Source: Alteribacillus bidgolensis | Lineage (GTDB): Bacteria; Bacillota; Bacilli; Bacillales; Marinococcaceae | Direction: 5' to 3' | NCBI RefSeq assembly: GCF_002886255.1 | Contig: NZ_KZ614149.1 | Location: forward strand, 1,674,001 to 1,738,000 | Length of the DNA stretch: 64,000 bases | Part shown: one piece after another, positions 35,527-46,200 of the stretch | How positions within the stretch are numbered: position 1 is the stretch's first letter | Layout of the letters: each line of letters opens with the position of its first letter | Notes under the pieces: generated by a model | Seen by the model: only the letters and a program-made list of their open reading frames with translations | What the model was told of the DNA's origin: nothing | Database searches by the model: none | Position numbers and translations under genes: made by a program

Positions 35527-36591
35527 GTGAAAAAGAAAAAGAAATTACAATCATCGTCTATAAAGAAAAAAATATTCGTATTAACGCTGTTAATTATTAT
35601 AGCAGGTGCAGCGGCGGTATCAACATTTTCAAAAGGCGGACAGCCTTTTGCTGATGAAAACGAAAAAAATGAGTTTAACAATGATATTTCTTCAGAAGAT
35701 TCTGCCTCCGAATCTGGCACTTTTGCTTCAGAGAACGATAGTCAGGATGTGGAGCAGGAAGCTACTTCAGAAAGTCTTAATTTTCTCTTAGTAGGTGTAG
35801 ACAATGAAGAATCTGGCTCGGCTCGGACCGATACCATTATGTTAGCCAATGTAAATCCAAAAGAAGGGGATGTCAAACTGGCATCTATCATGAGAGATTC
35901 TTATGTGGAAATACCTGGGCACCAAAATAATAAAATTAATGCATCTTTTGCTTATGGCGGAGTTGATTTACTAAGAGAAACGATAGAAGAAAATTTCGAC
36001 ATTACTATTGATTATCATGCAACAGTAAATTTTGATGGTTTCGTGGATGTTGTAGATACTGTTGCTCCTGAAGGGTTAGAAGTTGATATTGAAAAACGTA
36101 TGTATTATCAAGATAACTCTGGGGAGGTAAGCATTGACTTTCAACCAGGCACCCAATTCTTAGATGGGGACAAAACCTTAGAATATGTGCGTTACCGAGG
36201 TGATGGTGATAATGATTTCGGGCGCGTAGCACGCCAGCAGGAGATCCTTGGTGTATTAAAAGATGAGTTACTATCTTTTGCCAGTGTAACAAAAGTCCCA
36301 CAAATCATCGGAGCAATTCGTCCAAACCTTGAGACTGACGTATCTACCAGCAAAATGCTTTCACTCGGAAAAGATGTGCTTTTAAATCCAGTTGAGGATA
36401 TTAATACTCTTCGTATTCCAGTAGAAGATACATACACTGATCAAAGGTACAGCCATGCCGGCTCTGTACTGGAGCTAGATATGGAAGAAAACAGCCAGCA
36501 GCTGCACAACTTTTTTGATGGAAAGACATCAGAAAATATACAGACAGCATCAGGAGAAAGTGAAAAAGAAGACGATGAGGAAGAATACTAA
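35527..36591 (+). CDS. LytR-CpsA-Psr (LCP) family protein
   Basis: Membrane-attached phosphotransferase that links wall teichoic acid or other polymers to peptidoglycan. The 354-residue protein has one N-terminal membrane segment after a Lys-rich start (about 13-33), an acidic Ser-rich linker (about 40-80) and the LCP domain (about 85-290). Motifs seen are FLLVGVDNEESGSARTDTIM, LASIMRDSYVEIPGH, INASFAYGG and LEYVRYRGDGDNDFGRVARQ; the two Arg residues in VRYR and GRVARQ are family active-site ones. GTG start at 35527 after GGGGGG. A terminator follows. Confidence 0.9.
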   Translation: MKKKKKLQSSSIKKKIFVLTLLIIIAGAAAVSTFSKGGQPFADENEKNEFNNDISSEDSASESGTFASENDSQDVEQEATSESLNFLLVGVDNEESGSARTDTIMLANVNPKEGDVKLASIMRDSYVEIPGHQNNKINASFAYGGVDLLRETIEENFDITIDYHATVNFDGFVDVVDTVAPEGLEVDIEKRMYYQDNSGEVSIDFQPGTQFLDGDKTLEYVRYRGDGDNDFGRVARQQEILGVLKDELLSFASVTKVPQIIGAIRPNLETDVSTSKMLSLGKDVLLNPVEDINTLRIPVEDTYTDQRYSHAGSVLELDMEENSQQLHNFFDGKTSENIQTASGESEKEDDEEEY

Positions 36592-36606
36592 GCGGATAAG
36601 AAATTT

Positions 36607-36656
36607 TCAGGCTGTTTCTGCTAGTCATGACCGACTGCAGGAACAGTCTTTTTTAT
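36607..36656 (+). terminator. Terminator of the LCP gene
   Basis: CTGTTTCTGC pairs with GCAGGAACAG around a 14-base loop, then TCTTTTTTA. Confidence 0.72.
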
Positions 36657-36791
36657 GCAGCTAAATATATACATTTTCTTAAATTTCGACTGTATTTCCT
36701 GCCCTGTTCCGCAGGCATCTTTTAGTAAGAATTATATTTTTTCTCATAATATTTTTCTAAAAAGAACACCTTAATCATAAGGGGTTATTAT

Positions 36792-37305
36792 GTGAAGGAT
36801 AAAACACTATTGAATATAATGACTGGAGTCGGGATAAGCGGATGGGCATTTTTTTCCGGCAAAAGAGGCGTTGAAAGATTGGTTTCTCATTTATTTGTTT
36901 AAAACGTTAATTTCTACATTACTTGATGGACCAGTAGTAAAGACTAAATATATACAATATCCATATCGCTATTTGCCTCGTTTATTTGACTCTAATATTG
37001 TATTTTTATATTTACTATTTCCTATGTCATGTGTCATTTACAATCAACTTACCTATAAAATGAAACCCTTGAAAACAATAGTGTGTGTTTTTCTTTTCAC
37101 CATACCTATGACACTTTATGAACATTGGCTTGAAAAGAATACCAACTTAGTAAGATTTGGTAAAGGCTGGAATAGTTTTTATACTTTTTCTGTTCTTTCC
37201 TTTACATTTTGGATTGTTCGGATCTTTATTGGATGTATTCGTTTATTAGATAAAAACAGAGCCTCTAAAATTTTTGAACCTCAAATTAATAAGGGGTACT
37301 GCTGA
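36792..37305 (+). pseudogene. CBO0543-type membrane protein gene, frameshifted
   Basis: The 5' part, GTG at 36792, encodes KDKTLLNIMTGVGISGWAFF then SGKRGV. The frame then shifts near 36873 and the remaining 140 residues follow in the +1 frame: KDWFLIYLFKTLISTLLDGP, then KTKYIQYPYRYLPRLF, RFGKGWNSFYTF and further membrane helices. The parts would join smoothly if one G at 36873 were absent (GKRGV-KDWFLIYL). The 144-codon frame alone would need a TTG start without a ribosome site. Resembles the CBO0543-type membrane proteins of Bacillales. Either a real frameshift or a sequencing error. Confidence 0.7.
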
Positions 37306-37419
37306 AAACCCTATAAATATTCACAACATGCTATTTCACTTGTAGGAAATACAAGCAGTCTTCCTGCCGCCTAAAGTTTGTTTGATTTACTCCGAAAATC
37401 ACGCCCCATATTTAAGCAA

Positions 37420-37452
37420 AAACGCCCCTTCCAAACCTGGAAAGAGCGCCTC
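37420..37452 (-). terminator. Terminator of fabF
   Basis: On the minus strand CGCTCTTTCC, loop AGGTTT and GGAAGGGGCG (G-U pairs), then TTTTTG. Confidence 0.75.
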
Positions 37453-37464
37453 CTGCTTTTCTTG

Positions 37465-38709
37465 TTACTCTTCGAATGTTTTGAAGGCTAAGGTTGCGTT
37501 GTGACCGCCAAATCCTAAGGAGTTGCTTAATGCACCGGTAACAGGAGCTTTGCGATGCTCGTTAGGTACATAATCCAAATCGCAATCAGGATCGGCTTCT
37601 TCGTAATTGATAGTTGGCGGAACAGTGCCTTCTTGCATTGCTTTAATCGTAAATATCGCTTCTACTGCACCAGCTGCTCCTAGAAGATGACCTGTCATTG
37701 ATTTAGTGGAGCTCATCATCAATTCATTCGCATGATCACCAAACACTTTTTTAACTGCCATGGTTTCGAACTTATCATTGTAAGGAGTACTTGTCCCATG
37801 AGCATTTACATATTGAAAATCTTCAGGCTGTAAACCAGAGTCTTCAATAGCTTGATTCATCGCACGCACCGCGCCTTCTCCTTCAGGAGCAGGAGCAGTT
37901 AGATGATAAGCATCCCCAGTTGCACCATAGCCTACTATTTCGGCGTAAATGTTTGCCCCTCGATTTTGTGCAGATTCCAATGATTCAATCACCAGGATAC
38001 CTGCCCCTTCTCCCATAACGAAACCGCTGCGATTTTTATCGAATGGACGAGAAGCTTTTTCTGGATCTTCGGTAGTTGTGATTGCTTTTGCAGAACAAAA
38101 ACCAGCTACAGCCATATTTGTAATAGGCGCCTCTGCTCCTCCTGTGATCATCGCATCGGCATCTCCGCGCTGGATAACTTTAAAAGCATCACCGATAGAA
38201 TTCGCACCCGAAGCACATGCCGTCACGGTACAAGAGTTAAACCCTTTTGCTCCTGTCACAATGGAAACCTGACCAGAAGCCATATCTGGAATCATCATTG
38301 GCACGAAGAACGGGCTTACTCTTTTGTAGCCTTTTTCTTGGAATTTATTAAATTGCTGCTCATATGTTTCCATGCCGCCTATCCCAGAACCAATCCAAAC
38401 TCCGATACGATGGGCATTATCATCTGTAATGGTATATTGTGCGTCCTCTAAAGCCATGAGCGATGAAGCTACTGCAAATTGAGTAAACCGGTCCATTTTT
38501 CTAGCATCTTTTTTATCTACAAAGGATGAAGCATCAAAATCTTTTATTTCAGCTGACACTTTCATCGGAAAATCTTCTTTATTCACACGTGTCAATTCTC
38601 CGACACCCGAAACCCCTGCTTTTATATTTTTCCATGAATTGTTTACATCCAGTCCGACTGGATTTACAGATCCCATTCCAGTAATAACCACTCGGTTTTT
38701 TTTACTCAT
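37465..38709 (-). CDS. fabF: 3-oxoacyl-[acyl-carrier-protein] synthase II (FabF)
   Basis: Condensing enzyme for chain elongation in fatty acid synthesis. The 414-residue protein starts [20 protein letters not shown] and has the Cys-His-His triad: Cys in [15 protein letters not shown], His in [15 protein letters not shown] and His in [15 protein letters not shown], with the Lys in the TKSMTG stretch. ATG at 38709 has AAAGGAG upstream; a longer start at 38745 is not used. It follows fabH by 45 bases, as in Bacillus. Confidence 0.96.
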   Translation of the reverse strand: MSKKNRVVITGMGSVNPVGLDVNNSWKNIKAGVSGVGELTRVNKEDFPMKVSAEIKDFDASSFVDKKDARKMDRFTQFAVASSLMALEDAQYTITDDNAHRIGVWIGSGIGGMETYEQQFNKFQEKGYKRVSPFFVPMMIPDMASGQVSIVTGAKGFNSCTVTACASGANSIGDAFKVIQRGDADAMITGGAEAPITNMAVAGFCSAKAITTTEDPEKASRPFDKNRSGFVMGEGAGILVIESLESAQNRGANIYAEIVGYGATGDAYHLTAPAPEGEGAVRAMNQAIEDSGLQPEDFQYVNAHGTSTPYNDKFETMAVKKVFGDHANELMMSSTKSMTGHLLGAAGAVEAIFTIKAMQEGTVPPTINYEEADPDCDLDYVPNEHRKAPVTGALSNSLGFGGHNATLAFKTFEE

Positions 38710-38754
38710 GTCCTTTCTCTCCTTTGCCTGAATTTCCACTATCATAGGGTGAGG

Positions 38755-39690
38755 TTACCGTCCCCAGCGAATAGCTGCTCCTCCCCAAACAAGCCCCGAA
38801 CCAAAACCTACCATTACTACAAGATCTCCATCTTTTATTTTACCATTTTTTAATTCTTCTACCACAGCAATTGGAATAGAAGAAGAAGAGGTATTGCCAT
38901 ATTTATTTACCGTAACAGCCATTTTTTCTTTAGGAAGGTCAAGCCTTTCACGAGCTGCCTCCATAATACGTATATTGGCCTGATGCGGGACAAGGAAATC
39001 AACGTCATCTTTTGTTAACCCTGCTTTTTCTACAACATTTAAGGAAGACTCTCCCATTTGACGAACCGCAAATTTAAAGACTTCCCGTCCATTCATAATA
39101 AGCTTTGGATCTTGACGAATGTGCATTGCACCAGAACCATCTGAACCGAGCTCAAATGCTAGCATTCCTTTTCCTTCGGCTACAGGTCCCATCACAGCTG
39201 CTCCTGCCCCATCTCCAAATAACACAGCAGTGTTGCGGTCATTCATGTCCACTACTTTTGATAGTTTTTCCGCTCCAATAACAAGCACGTGCTCATAGGT
39301 TCCGCTTTTAATAAACTGATCCGCTGTAGCCAGCCCGTAAATAAAACCAGCGCAGGCTGCACTAATGTCCATAGCTGCTGCGTTTTCAGCTCCTAATCTG
39401 TCTTGCAGTAAGGAAGACACAGACGGAAATGGATAATCAGGTGTAACAGTAGCAACCAATATTAAATCTAATTCTGATGCATCTAGTTCTGCATCTTTTA
39501 ATGCTTCTACCGCCGCATAGTATGACATATCAGAGGTGTTTACTTCCTCTTCAGCAAACACTCTTCGTTCGATTCCGGTTCTTGATCTTATCCACTCATC
39601 ACTTGTATCAAGCGTCTTTTCGAATTCCGTATTTGCAATTTCTCGTCCCTCAATAAAACTGCCAATACCCCAGATTCCAGCATTTCGCAT
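38755..39690 (-). CDS. fabH: 3-oxoacyl-[acyl-carrier-protein] synthase III (FabH)
   Basis: Starts fatty acid synthesis by joining acyl-CoA with malonyl-ACP; in Bacillus it prefers branched primers. The 311-residue protein has the Cys-His-Asn triad: Cys in [12 protein letters not shown], His in [15 protein letters not shown] and Asn in [22 protein letters not shown] precedes the ATG at 39690. It is the first gene of fabH-fabF. In Bacillus, FapR controls this unit; no clear FapR site was seen, though an imperfect inverted repeat lies at 39843-39859. Confidence 0.95.
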   Translation of the reverse strand: MRNAGIWGIGSFIEGREIANTEFEKTLDTSDEWIRSRTGIERRVFAEEEVNTSDMSYYAAVEALKDAELDASELDLILVATVTPDYPFPSVSSLLQDRLGAENAAAMDISAACAGFIYGLATADQFIKSGTYEHVLVIGAEKLSKVVDMNDRNTAVLFGDGAGAAVMGPVAEGKGMLAFELGSDGSGAMHIRQDPKLIMNGREVFKFAVRQMGESSLNVVEKAGLTKDDVDFLVPHQANIRIMEAARERLDLPKEKMAVTVNKYGNTSSSSIPIAVVEELKNGKIKDGDLVVMVGFGSGLVWGGAAIRWGR

Positions 39691-39974
39691 GTACTACGCT
39701 CCTCCTCTAAACGGGTAATTCTTATATAACTTTTCCTATTATCACTGCATTAATATAAAAATCCTTATTCATATCACAGAGACCCGGTAATCCTCATAAG
39801 ACCAATGAAAAATTTTTATTTTTATACTTCATATTATGACCTGGTTTTAATTTTAAACCAAAAATATTGCTTTGTCTAGATACGCCTAGGTGTTCGAAAA
39901 GCCTTATGAGAAATATCGGTTTTCCTCTTATTAAAAGGAAACGCCGCACCACGTCCTGTACGTTGAGAGCAAAA
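39691..39974. other. Intergenic region upstream of fabH
   Basis: It contains an inverted repeat GGTTTTAATTTTAAACC (39843-39859, one mismatched pair) and near 39895-39965 a piece resembling the arm sequence of the 4741-5600 repeat (CGCCGCACCACGTCCTGTAC). No gene seen. Confidence 0.4.
39843..39859. promoter_or_regulatory. Inverted repeat, possible operator upstream of fabH
   Basis: GGTTTTAATTTTAAACC reads nearly the same on both strands (one mismatched pair). It lies about 150 bases before fabH. It is not the FapR consensus I know, so its role is open. Confidence 0.3.
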
Positions 39975-40013
39975 AAGAAAAACTAACCTGCTGGATAAAC
40001 TTGCAGGTTAGTC
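39975..40013 (-). terminator. Terminator of the 40039 gene
   Basis: On the minus strand ACTAACCTGC, loop, GCAGGTTAGT followed by TTTTTC, 26 bases past the stop. Confidence 0.87.
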
Positions 40014-40038
40014 ATTATTAACAGCAGCTTTTTACTTG

Positions 40039-40311
40039 CTAATAGTCTTCGGTATATGGCGGCGGGCCATAACTGGTGTAATTGCCATACGAAGGACCGA
40101 TACTCGGGCCGAAGCTCGAACCAAACGTCGGACCATAATGAGGACCATAGGTTGGACCATAATACGGCCCTCCATAGCCGCCATAGTTAAAAAGTAAAGG
40201 ACCCACAGCAAGCCCTGCCAGAAATGGGATAAACGGATAGTATGGATTTCTGGGAGGCTGGTGGTGCCCATTATTTCGATATGGGCCATAATGATACAGA
40301 TATGGGTACAT
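40039..40311 (-). CDS. Tyr/Gly/Pro-rich protein, unknown (spore-coat-like composition)
   Basis: A 90-residue protein with an N-terminus rich in Tyr/Pro/His (MYPYLYHYGPYRNNGHHQPP), a short hydrophobic part IPFLAGLAVGPLLF (about 28-41) and a C-terminal half of repeated YGP/FGP units (GPYYGPTYGPHYGPTFGSSF). AAAGG lies 10 bases before ATG. B. subtilis has a different small gene (yjzB) at this place beside comZ. Composition is like spore coat proteins, but no family is recognised. A terminator follows, so it is expressed. Confidence 0.6.
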   Translation of the reverse strand: MYPYLYHYGPYRNNGHHQPPRNPYYPFIPFLAGLAVGPLLFNYGGYGGPYYGPTYGPHYGPTFGSSFGPSIGPSYGNYTSYGPPPYTEDY

Positions 40312-40391
40312 AAGGTGACAACCTTTCTTTTTCTCTTAGATATTTTCACTATATGACAAAAAAAGAAAGGTGTTACCTGCCGCTCTTTCTA

Positions 40392-40577
40392 TTATTCCTT
40401 CTTTGCATCATCATAGCCCATATTATAGGCCTCATTCATCACACTCATCAGCATTTCAAGAGCAGGCTGCAGATCATGCATATCTAGTTCAATGCCCTTT
40501 TCGTTTAAAAAAGCTCGTCCTTCCTGCACATGCTTCATCGCAATTTCCATAAACCTCATGTTTAATTCTTGATCCAT
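40392..40577 (-). CDS. comZ: ComZ, negative regulator of late competence genes
   Basis: A 61-residue protein that in B. subtilis represses the comG operon. It starts MDQELNMRFMEIAMKHVQEG, close to B. subtilis ComZ (EFLQIAMKYLPEAKEQLEKA), with GIELDMHDLQPALEMLMSVM and EAYNMGYDDAKKE at the end, as in the family. GAGGTG is 7 bases before the ATG. It is the second gene of a med-comZ unit, 86 bases after med, the same order as in B. subtilis. Confidence 0.87.
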   Translation of the reverse strand: MDQELNMRFMEIAMKHVQEGRAFLNEKGIELDMHDLQPALEMLMSVMNEAYNMGYDDAKKE

Positions 40578-40663
40578 GATTACACCTCATTTAACGTTTT
40601 TGCTAGTATGTTCACATATTATTCAAGCATTTTTCTACCTGAAGCGTCAAGGAGCATGCCGGT

Positions 40664-41635
40664 CTATTCGGTAGGCAGCTCTCCCGTTTGTTTGTATTCC
40701 TCAATCTCTTCATCTAATTGCTTCTGGACATTTTCTGGGACGCGAGGGCTGTATTCTCCCATCGTTATAGCTCCTTCTTGAAAATCAACCGTAATATTTC
40801 CACTGTCTAATTCATTGTTTTGATACTGTTCTGCTGCCATCCTATACATTTCATCCACATGCTGTACGGTACTCGTCAACACTGTAGATTCTCCTAAATC
40901 TGATTGATCGCCGACATAGCCAATAGCATATAGTCCTTCTTCTTTTAATTTATTAATTACTTCGATATGAAACCCGTCCCCTGCCGGATAAATAATATCA
41001 GCATCTTCGGCTAACATATCATTTAACGTTTGAAGTGCTTTTTCCTTATCATCCCAGCTTTCAATATTATTGTTGATAACTTCGACAGAAGCATCTTTGG
41101 TTTGGACCCCTTCAACAAATCCTTCTGCCTCCGGCTGCCACTTCTGAGCAGATATCACCCCTACTGTGTTTGTATCACTCATTGCCCCAGACAACCTGCC
41201 GGCAAAATAACCCATAGCATATCCATCAAAATGAATGGAAGTTACATTTTCGTTTGAAACTTCACCGTTAAAACTGACAAAATGCATGTCAGCATAATCT
41301 TCGCTCAATTCGTCAAACATCTCCGCAAATATTTTCCCATGGCCAAATACAAGGTCTACCCCTTCTTCTTTTAGCGTATCTAAAGAAGTTTTTACTGCAC
41401 CGAGACTCGAAACATTCTCTTCATACATGACTTCCATATCTAATTCTGACTGAATATTTAACAAGCCGTGATATCCTTTGCTGTTCCATCCCTCATCGTC
41501 GATTGTACTTTCTAAAAGTAATGCAGCTTTGTTATCTGACGACGCGGTGGACATATCTGTACTGCAGGCACTAAGCAGCAGCAAAACGGTATATCCAACG
41601 ATGAATAACCCTATGTATTTTCGGTTTAAAAACAT
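40664..41635 (-). CDS. med: Med, BMP-family lipoprotein that promotes comK expression
   Basis: A 323-residue lipoprotein-like protein. The N-terminal signal FIVGYTVLLLLSACS gives a lipobox LSAC (Cys about 24). The mature part is a PnrA/BMP-type binding fold with DDEGWNSKGYHGLLNIQSEL, VDLVFGHGKIFAEMFDEL, DGYAMGYFAGRLSGAMS and IIYPAGDGFHIEVINKLKEE. In B. subtilis Med acts as a positive regulator of the competence gene comK. ATG at 41635 is chosen over a TTG at 41644 that is too close to GGAG. It lies directly upstream of comZ. Confidence 0.85.
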   Translation of the reverse strand: MFLNRKYIGLFIVGYTVLLLLSACSTDMSTASSDNKAALLLESTIDDEGWNSKGYHGLLNIQSELDMEVMYEENVSSLGAVKTSLDTLKEEGVDLVFGHGKIFAEMFDELSEDYADMHFVSFNGEVSNENVTSIHFDGYAMGYFAGRLSGAMSDTNTVGVISAQKWQPEAEGFVEGVQTKDASVEVINNNIESWDDKEKALQTLNDMLAEDADIIYPAGDGFHIEVINKLKEEGLYAIGYVGDQSDLGESTVLTSTVQHVDEMYRMAAEQYQNNELDSGNITVDFQEGAITMGEYSPRVPENVQKQLDEEIEEYKQTGELPTE

Positions 41636-41808
41636 AACTCGCAACGCTCCTTTTTAGCATAAGCAATAATCAGCAGTGTCAAGTTAATATAACACGCATC
41701 GTTTATCATTACGGCTGGCTTAACATGCTTTTACATTCGTTTTTTTCCTTAAAATTCCTGCTTACTAAATATCATAATAAGGAAATGCATATGTAAAGCG
41801 TTGTTTTT

Positions 41809-41973
41809 CTATGACTTACTTTTATAAAACCATTCCCCTAAAAATGCAGCAGCAAGCGAAAGAAGAACAGAAGCCCCTTCTCCTATTTTAAAGATATAGT
41901 GCAATACGGCAAAGGCTAAAATGAGAATAACACAAAATAGCAGGGTTCTCATATAAACGGTTCTTAAATTCAT
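41809..41973 (-). CDS. 54-residue membrane peptide, unknown
   Basis: Short gene with ribosome site GGGAGAA 6 bases before ATG at 41973. The product begins MNLRTVYMRTLLFCVILILA, goes on FAVLHYIFKIGEGASVLLSL and ends EWFYKSKS, giving two membrane helices. It lies between argF and med, where B. subtilis also has small yjz genes, but I do not recognise a match. Confidence 0.55.
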   Translation of the reverse strand: MNLRTVYMRTLLFCVILILAFAVLHYIFKIGEGASVLLSLAAAFLGEWFYKSKS

Positions 41974-42262
41974 AGTATATTCTCCCTATTCAGTAGTATG
42001 ACTTTTATTTCTCTTATATTTTAGGGAATTTCGCAAAAATGTCTTGCAGAGTCTATTGACATGATACATAAACTGCGAAGAACAAAAGTGTAAAGGACTT
42101 CTATTAAGATTGTGCACGTCGACGCATAAGACGGGCTAATGTCGCAGAAAGCGGCGTTTTTGGCGACAGATCTAATCACGTTTTTAGAAAAAACTCCTCA
42201 TTACGTGTGCGCCCGAGAGGCTAGGCTAGACGCAGATCATCCACAATAGAAAAAATAGTATC
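41974..42262. other. Repeat-bearing gap before argF
   Basis: About 290 bases with no gene. At 42110-42236 lies a short relative of the 4741-5600 repeat block (GTCGACGCATAAGACGG, GCGGCGTTTTTGGCGACAGA and CCGAGAGGCTAGGCTAGAC). Confidence 0.5.
42110..42236. repeat. Relative of the intergenic repeat at 4741-5600
   Basis: It shares GCGTTTTTGGCGAC (reverse of the GTCGCCAAAAACGC arm) and the end CCGAGAGGCT...CTAGAC with the block near 5565-5583. It lacks the tandem unit. Confidence 0.5.
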
Positions 42263-42316
42263 TTGAATAGAAAAAAGCTGCTCTAACAGCAATGCGTGCG
42301 GCTAGAGCAGCTTCAT
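42263..42316 (-). terminator. Terminator of the arg operon after argF
   Basis: GAAGCTGCTCTA and TAGAGCAGCTTT form a 12-bp stem; on the minus strand it is followed by TTTTTTCTATT. Confidence 0.85.
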
Positions 42317-42317
42317 A

Positions 42318-43277
42318 CTATTCGATAACTGATGCTAGAATCGCTTTTTGTACATGCAGTCTATTTTCCGCTTCATCGTAGATCACAGAGTGAGCCCCGT
42401 CAATAACTTCAGCAGCTACTTCTTCGCCGCGATGCGCTGGAAGGCAGTGCAAAAAGATATAATCTTCCTTTGCATTGGCACAAAGCTCTTCGTCTATTTG
42501 AAAACCTTCAAATGCCTTTTCTCTTTTTGTCTGTTCTTCTTCATATCCCATACTCGCCCATACGTCAGTATATATCACATCGGCATCTTTTGCTGCTTCT
42601 TCTGGGTTGTTAGTCAATTCAAGCTCTGTTCCGTTTTCTTCTGCGGTTTGCTGAATTTCTTTCCATACTTTATCGTCCGGTTCATACCCTTTTGGAACAG
42701 CAATAGCTGCATCCATTCCTACTTTAGCACAAGCAATGAGCAGGGAATGAGCCACATTGTTTCCATCGCCGATAAAAGCCGTTTTCAAACCTTCAAGCTT
42801 GCCTTTATGTTCTTTTATAGTCAGTAAATCAGCAAGTGCCTGGCATGGATGGTACAAATCGGTCAGTGCGTTAATAACCGGCACATCAGAATGAACCGCT
42901 AATTCTTCGACGCTTTCATGAGAGTTTGTACGAATCATAATCGCATCTAGATAGCGGGAAAGCACGTTTGCCGTGTCTTTAATCGGCTCGCCACGGCCAA
43001 TTTGCAAGTCTCTTGGACTTAAAAATAAAGAGTGGCCTCCGAGCTGTGTCATTCCTACTTCAAAAGAAACCCGTGTTCTCGTTGAAGCATTTTCAAAAAT
43101 CATTCCGAGAGATTTCCCTGGGAGCAGCAAGGTTTGTCCGTTTTGTTTTTGGTTTTCCTTTAATTGCTCGGAAAAATTCAAAAGGTCGTTGATTTCTCCA
43201 CTCATAAAATCGAGCAGGGTTAAAACATCCCTCCCGATAAGATTTGCGGGAGGCTGTATGACCGTTTGTTCACTCAT
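42318..43277 (-). CDS. argF: Ornithine carbamoyltransferase
   Basis: Joins carbamoyl phosphate and ornithine to citrulline. The 319-residue protein has the carbamoyl-phosphate motif FENASTRTRVSFE (STRTR, about 63-67), ALTDLYHPCQALAD (HPCQ, about 143) and IFLHCLPAHRGEEVAAE (HCLPAHRGEE, about 284-293). AAAAAGGAG precedes the ATG. Only 4 bases separate it from the carB stop. Its place after carB closes the argCJBD-carAB-argF operon. Confidence 0.96.
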   Translation of the reverse strand: MSEQTVIQPPANLIGRDVLTLLDFMSGEINDLLNFSEQLKENQKQNGQTLLLPGKSLGMIFENASTRTRVSFEVGMTQLGGHSLFLSPRDLQIGRGEPIKDTANVLSRYLDAIMIRTNSHESVEELAVHSDVPVINALTDLYHPCQALADLLTIKEHKGKLEGLKTAFIGDGNNVAHSLLIACAKVGMDAAIAVPKGYEPDDKVWKEIQQTAEENGTELELTNNPEEAAKDADVIYTDVWASMGYEEEQTKREKAFEGFQIDEELCANAKEDYIFLHCLPAHRGEEVAAEVIDGAHSVIYDEAENRLHVQKAILASVIE

Positions 43278-43281
43278 AGTT

Positions 43282-46200
43282 TTACACTCCTTTTTGGGCC
43301 GTTACCGTCTTTTTCAGCCATTCTTCCATTGCCTGTGGTTCTTTTCTCTCACCTGTCATCGCTTCAATCATTATTTTTAATGTATCGGTATTGGTAACAA
43401 CAGTCTTGCGCTGTTTTAATGCTTCCTGACGGCGTTCTTTTCCATTAGAATAGCCCGTTTTCGGAAGACTTATATATGCTGCCGCCTCTTTGTCGCTGAT
43501 CCATTCTGAAAAAGACATTTTGTTTTCCACTGCATAATCTTTTTTATCTGCAGCAAGTGTGTAACCCAGCTTGACTAGTTGCTGTAAGGCCGTGGCACAG
43601 TCTTTGGCATGACTTTCATGAATATCACAGAAAATGACCCCTGTCTTCTTAAATAGAAGCGGAACTTGGCTTTCAGACCAGGCAAACGCTTTTTGGAATG
43701 CTTCTTCTTTATCTTTTGCAATGCTGATTAACTCTCCCGTTGATTTCATTTCCGCTTCTAAAAGAGGATCAATGCCAGCTAATTTGTCATTGGAAAACAC
43801 AGGCGCTTTCACGGTGTAATACGGCGTTTCCTCTTTTAAACCGGTTTTTCCATTCGCCCATTCTTTTACTGAACGACCTAGAAGCATATGAACGGCTCCT
43901 TCGACTAACGGAGTGCCGGTGACTTTCGATAAAATCGGGACCGTTCGCGAAGCGCGCGGATTGATTTCAATTACATATAACGTATTATTTTCGTAAACAA
44001 ATTGAATATTAAAGATTCCTTTAAAGTTCATTCCTCTGGCTATATTTTGCGCATATTGGACCAAAAGCGCTTTGGTCGTGCCGCTCACACTAAACGGAGG
44101 TGTAACTGCCATTGAGTCTCCAGAATGGACCCCAGCAGGCTCCACATGTTCAAAAATCCCCGGGATGAAAATATCATAACCGTCTGTCAGCACGTCTACT
44201 TCAAGTTCTTTCCCCGGTAGAAATGAATCGATCAATATAGGATATTCTACGCTTTTATTACTGTCTGATAAATACGCTTCAAGCTCCGCTTTGCTCGTAT
44301 GAATCGCCATTCCCTGTCCGCCGATAACATAGGAGGGACGCAGCAATACTGGATACCCAATCTGATTGGCCTTCTCTATTACGTCAGCTTTATTGTAGCC
44401 AGTAACCCCAGGAATATGAGGGACGTCTACTTTTTTCATCAATTCATAAAAGCGGCCCCGGTCCTCAAGCTGGTCAATCGTATCATAAGAGGTGCCAAGA
44501 ACATGCAGTCCAGCTTCTTCAAGCTCTTGAGTCAGGGAAATCCCCGTCTGGCCTCCTAGCTGAACAATAACAGATTCGACGTTTTCCGCTTCTGCTACAT
44601 GCAGAACGTCTTCACTTGTTAATGGTTCAAAATAGAGATGATCAGCCATTTCAAAGTCGGTACTGACCGTTTCAGGATTATTGTTCATAATAACCGCTTC
44701 ATAGCCAGCTTTTTGCACTTCCATAGCGCCATGGACTGAACAATAATCAAATTCAATTCCTTGCCCGATACGAATAGGGCCTGATCCAAGAATTAAGATT
44801 TTTGGTTTCCCGCTTTCTTCTTTTCCATCACTGTTTTTATACCAGCTTGAATAATAATACGGTGTGTCTGCGGTGAATTCTGCCGCACACGTATCTACCA
44901 TATGGTAAGAAGGGAGAATGTCCCAGACCTTTCTCTGTTTATATATATCTGAAGCTTCGATGTTCCACTGCTGGGCCATCCATTTATCCGTAAAGCCTGC
45001 TTTTTTCCAAGTTAATAGCTTTTTAGCATTTATCTCGTCCCAGCTGTTATTTTGAATCTCCATCTCAAGCTGCGCCAGCTTTTGAAAAGATTGAAGGAAA
45101 AATAAATCTATTTTTGTCTTCTCATGAAGTGAAACAGCTGTTTCTCCTTTTCTTAATAGCTCCATCAGTACAAAGAATCGCTGGTCATCTTGATTGTCAA
45201 GAAGGTTATAAAGTTCATCTGTCGTTTTTTCAGACAATCCCGGCAGAGCTAAACCGTTCGTTTTTATTTCGAGAGAACGGACTGCTTTTTGAAGGGCAGC
45301 TTCTAAATTACGCTCAATTGCCATTACTTCTCCGGTTGCTTTCATTTGTGTGCCCAGTTTTCTGTCGGCAGTATCAAATTTATCAAACGGCCAGCGCGGA
45401 AACTTCACGACAACATAATCAAGCGCTGGTTCAAAACTTGCATAAGTATGGCCGGTAACAGGGTTGAGCAATTCATGTAAATGATAGCCTACGCTTAGCT
45501 TAGCTGCCATTCTTGCAATCGGATAACCAGTTGCCTTAGAGGCAAGAGCTGACGAACGGCTGACACGAGGATTCACCTCGATCAGGTAGTATTTTTTACT
45601 ATACGGGTCGAGTGCAAATTGAATATTGCAGCCGCCGACAATGCCGAGCGCTCGAATGACTTTAAGAGACGCCGATCTTAGCATTTGATATTCTACATCG
45701 GTTAATGTCTGTGACGGCGCAACTACTATCGAATCACCCGTGTGAATACCGACCGGATCAATGTTTTCCATATTACACACAGTAATACAAGTGTCGTTTT
45801 CATCCCGCATCACTTCATACTCTACTTCTTTGTAGCCTGCAATACTTTTTTCTACTAAACATTGATTAATGGGGCTTGCTTCGAGGCCGCCTGTTATAAT
45901 GTAGCGAAGTTCTTTTTCATCATGGGCGATACCGCCTCCTCCTCCGCCTAACGTATAAGCAGGACGGATAATGATCGGATAGCCGGTTTTCGCTGCAAAC
46001 GCCAGCGCTTCTTCTTCTTTTTCTACTATTTCACTTTCAGGCACTGGTTCACCGATTTCATGCATGAGAGACCGGAACAATTCGCGGTCTTCTCCTTGTT
46101 TTATCGAATCGATCGGCGTTCCGAGCAGAGTTACCCCATATTTGTTCAAAATATCTTGTTCATCTAACGCAAAAGCCAGGTTTAAGCCGGTTTGACCGCC

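Noticed and set aside
39843..39859. FapR operator for fabH
   Set aside because: The inverted repeat does not match the FapR consensus that I know; kept only as a low-confidence site.
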